Shown piece after piece: positions 6,384 to 6,934 of a stretch of DNA of 6,934 nucleotides (position 1 is its first letter; every line of letters starts with the position of its first letter). This stretch comes from an uncultured Verrucomicrobiota bacterium (lineage in GTDB: Bacteria; Verrucomicrobiota; Verrucomicrobiia; Limisphaerales; UBA1096). The notes beneath the pieces are model-generated. The model did not search any database and was not told the origin of the DNA. It was given only the letters and a program-made list of their open reading frames with translations. The stretch lies in the NCBI GenBank assembly GCA_913050205.1, contig CAJXAU010000087.1, forward strand, positions 1 through 6,934, read 5' to 3'. A program made the translations under genes and the position numbers.

Positions 6384-6934
6384 TCAGTTGGCGAGGATGG
6401 CGGCGTCCCAATCTTTCCAGACCGGTTCGTAGCCGAGCCGGTTGATCGTCTCGGCGACGGTTTCCGGCGGGCGTTCGTCGGCGATGTCGAACTGGCCGGT
6501 GGCGTTGGTGCCATTGGCCGGGTTGGTCCATTCGCTGGCGTTCTCGGCCAGTTCGCGGATGTTGCCACGCTCGGTGTAGTGCAGGTTGTCGTTGCCGGCA
6601 CCGGTGTAGCCGCCCGGCTCGGTGTGGCTGCCGGCGCTCATGGTGGTAATGCCGAGCGGGATGAGTCGATCCCGCAGGGCAGCCGGTTCGCGGGTGGACA
6701 ATACAATGCCCAGATCAGGCAAAAACAAACGCAACGCGCAGATGGTTTGCACCAGTGCACGGTCGTCGAACTGAGTCAGTGGTTCGAATTCCCCGGCGCA
6801 GGGCCGGAGCCGCGGCAGCGAGACGGTGAGTTGGGATTTCCAGCAGTGCCTTAGTAGGTACTGCGCGTGGGCGGCAAGGCAGATCGTTTCGCGCCGCCAA
6901 TCGCTCAGGCCGTAAAGCGCGCCGATACCGAGTC
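6384..6934 (-). CDS. thiH: 2-iminoacetate synthase (tyrosine lyase) ThiH, C-terminal half, 5' end outside window
   Basis: ThiH is a radical-SAM enzyme that cleaves tyrosine to 2-iminoacetate (dehydroglycine) and p-cresol for the thiazole ring of thiamine. The window holds the last 182 residues, which match the family: LGIGALYGLSDWR, LAAHAQYLLRHCW, VSLPRLRP, LVQTICALRLFLPDLGIVLSTREPAALRDRL, SAGSHTEPGGY, QFDIADERPP, GYEPVWKDWD. The N-terminal CxxxCxxC cluster motif lies beyond the right edge. Stop TGA is at 6386-6384, 15 bp from the convergent tilS stop, with no terminator between. Between PGGY and QFDIAD there are about 37 residues (6495-6605), where E. coli ThiH has about 8, so the protein carries an extra Asn/Gly/Glu-rich loop. 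The rest of a thiamine operon, if any, would lie further along this strand's upstream side, outside the window. Confidence 0.95.
   Translation of the reverse strand, partial: LGIGALYGLSDWRRETICLAAHAQYLLRHCWKSQLTVSLPRLRPCAGEFEPLTQFDDRALVQTICALRLFLPDLGIVLSTREPAALRDRLIPLGITTMSAGSHTEPGGYTGAGNDNLHYTERGNIRELAENASEWTNPANGTNATGQFDIADERPPETVAETINRLGYEPVWKDWDAAILAN

Overview
The window looks like chromosomal DNA of a marine- or soil-type bacterium of the Planctomycetota/Verrucomicrobiota kind, probably Verrucomicrobiota. This is inference. The grounds are a large secreted lamin-tail/CotH-kinase protein, a secreted DUF5060/DUF4038 (GH140-type) glycoside hydrolase, GC near 60% in most genes, and weak or absent Shine-Dalgarno sites. 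No single marker fixes the phylum.

Layout. The left part (1-2646, minus strand) is the first 882 codons of a secreted protein. It has a signal peptide, a lamin-tail domain, a jelly-roll/Ig-like middle and most of a CotH-kinase domain, and it runs off the left edge. A 184-bp AT-richer intergenic region separates it from three plus-strand genes: a stand-alone receiver-like protein that has lost all five classical phosphorylation residues (2831-3229), the secreted glycoside hydrolase (to 4997), and tilS (5001-6368). tilS starts 3 nt after the hydrolase stop. The C-terminal half of thiH lies on the minus strand at the right edge, converging on tilS across only 15 bp.

How the genes relate. The CotH-type protein and the hydrolase are both exported and fit surface-polymer handling or assembly. 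tilS (tRNA-Ile lysidine formation) and thiH (thiamine thiazole precursor) are housekeeping. Their neighbourhood with the secreted genes looks like positional grouping, although the three plus-strand genes could share one transcript.

Main signal. The perfect palindrome CTTGGCCAAG, often widened to GCTTGGCCAAGC or CGCTTGGCCAAGCG, occurs exactly 7 times, with 7 more copies at one mismatch. Chance expectation for one given 10-mer in 6.9 kb is about 0.007. Copies lie inside coding sequence, in more than one reading phase (encoding LGQA or LAK), and crowd into the second half of tilS. This resembles a genome-wide oligonucleotide signal (HIP1-like, uptake-signal-like or protein-binding) spread through genes, and it is the best candidate here for something undescribed.
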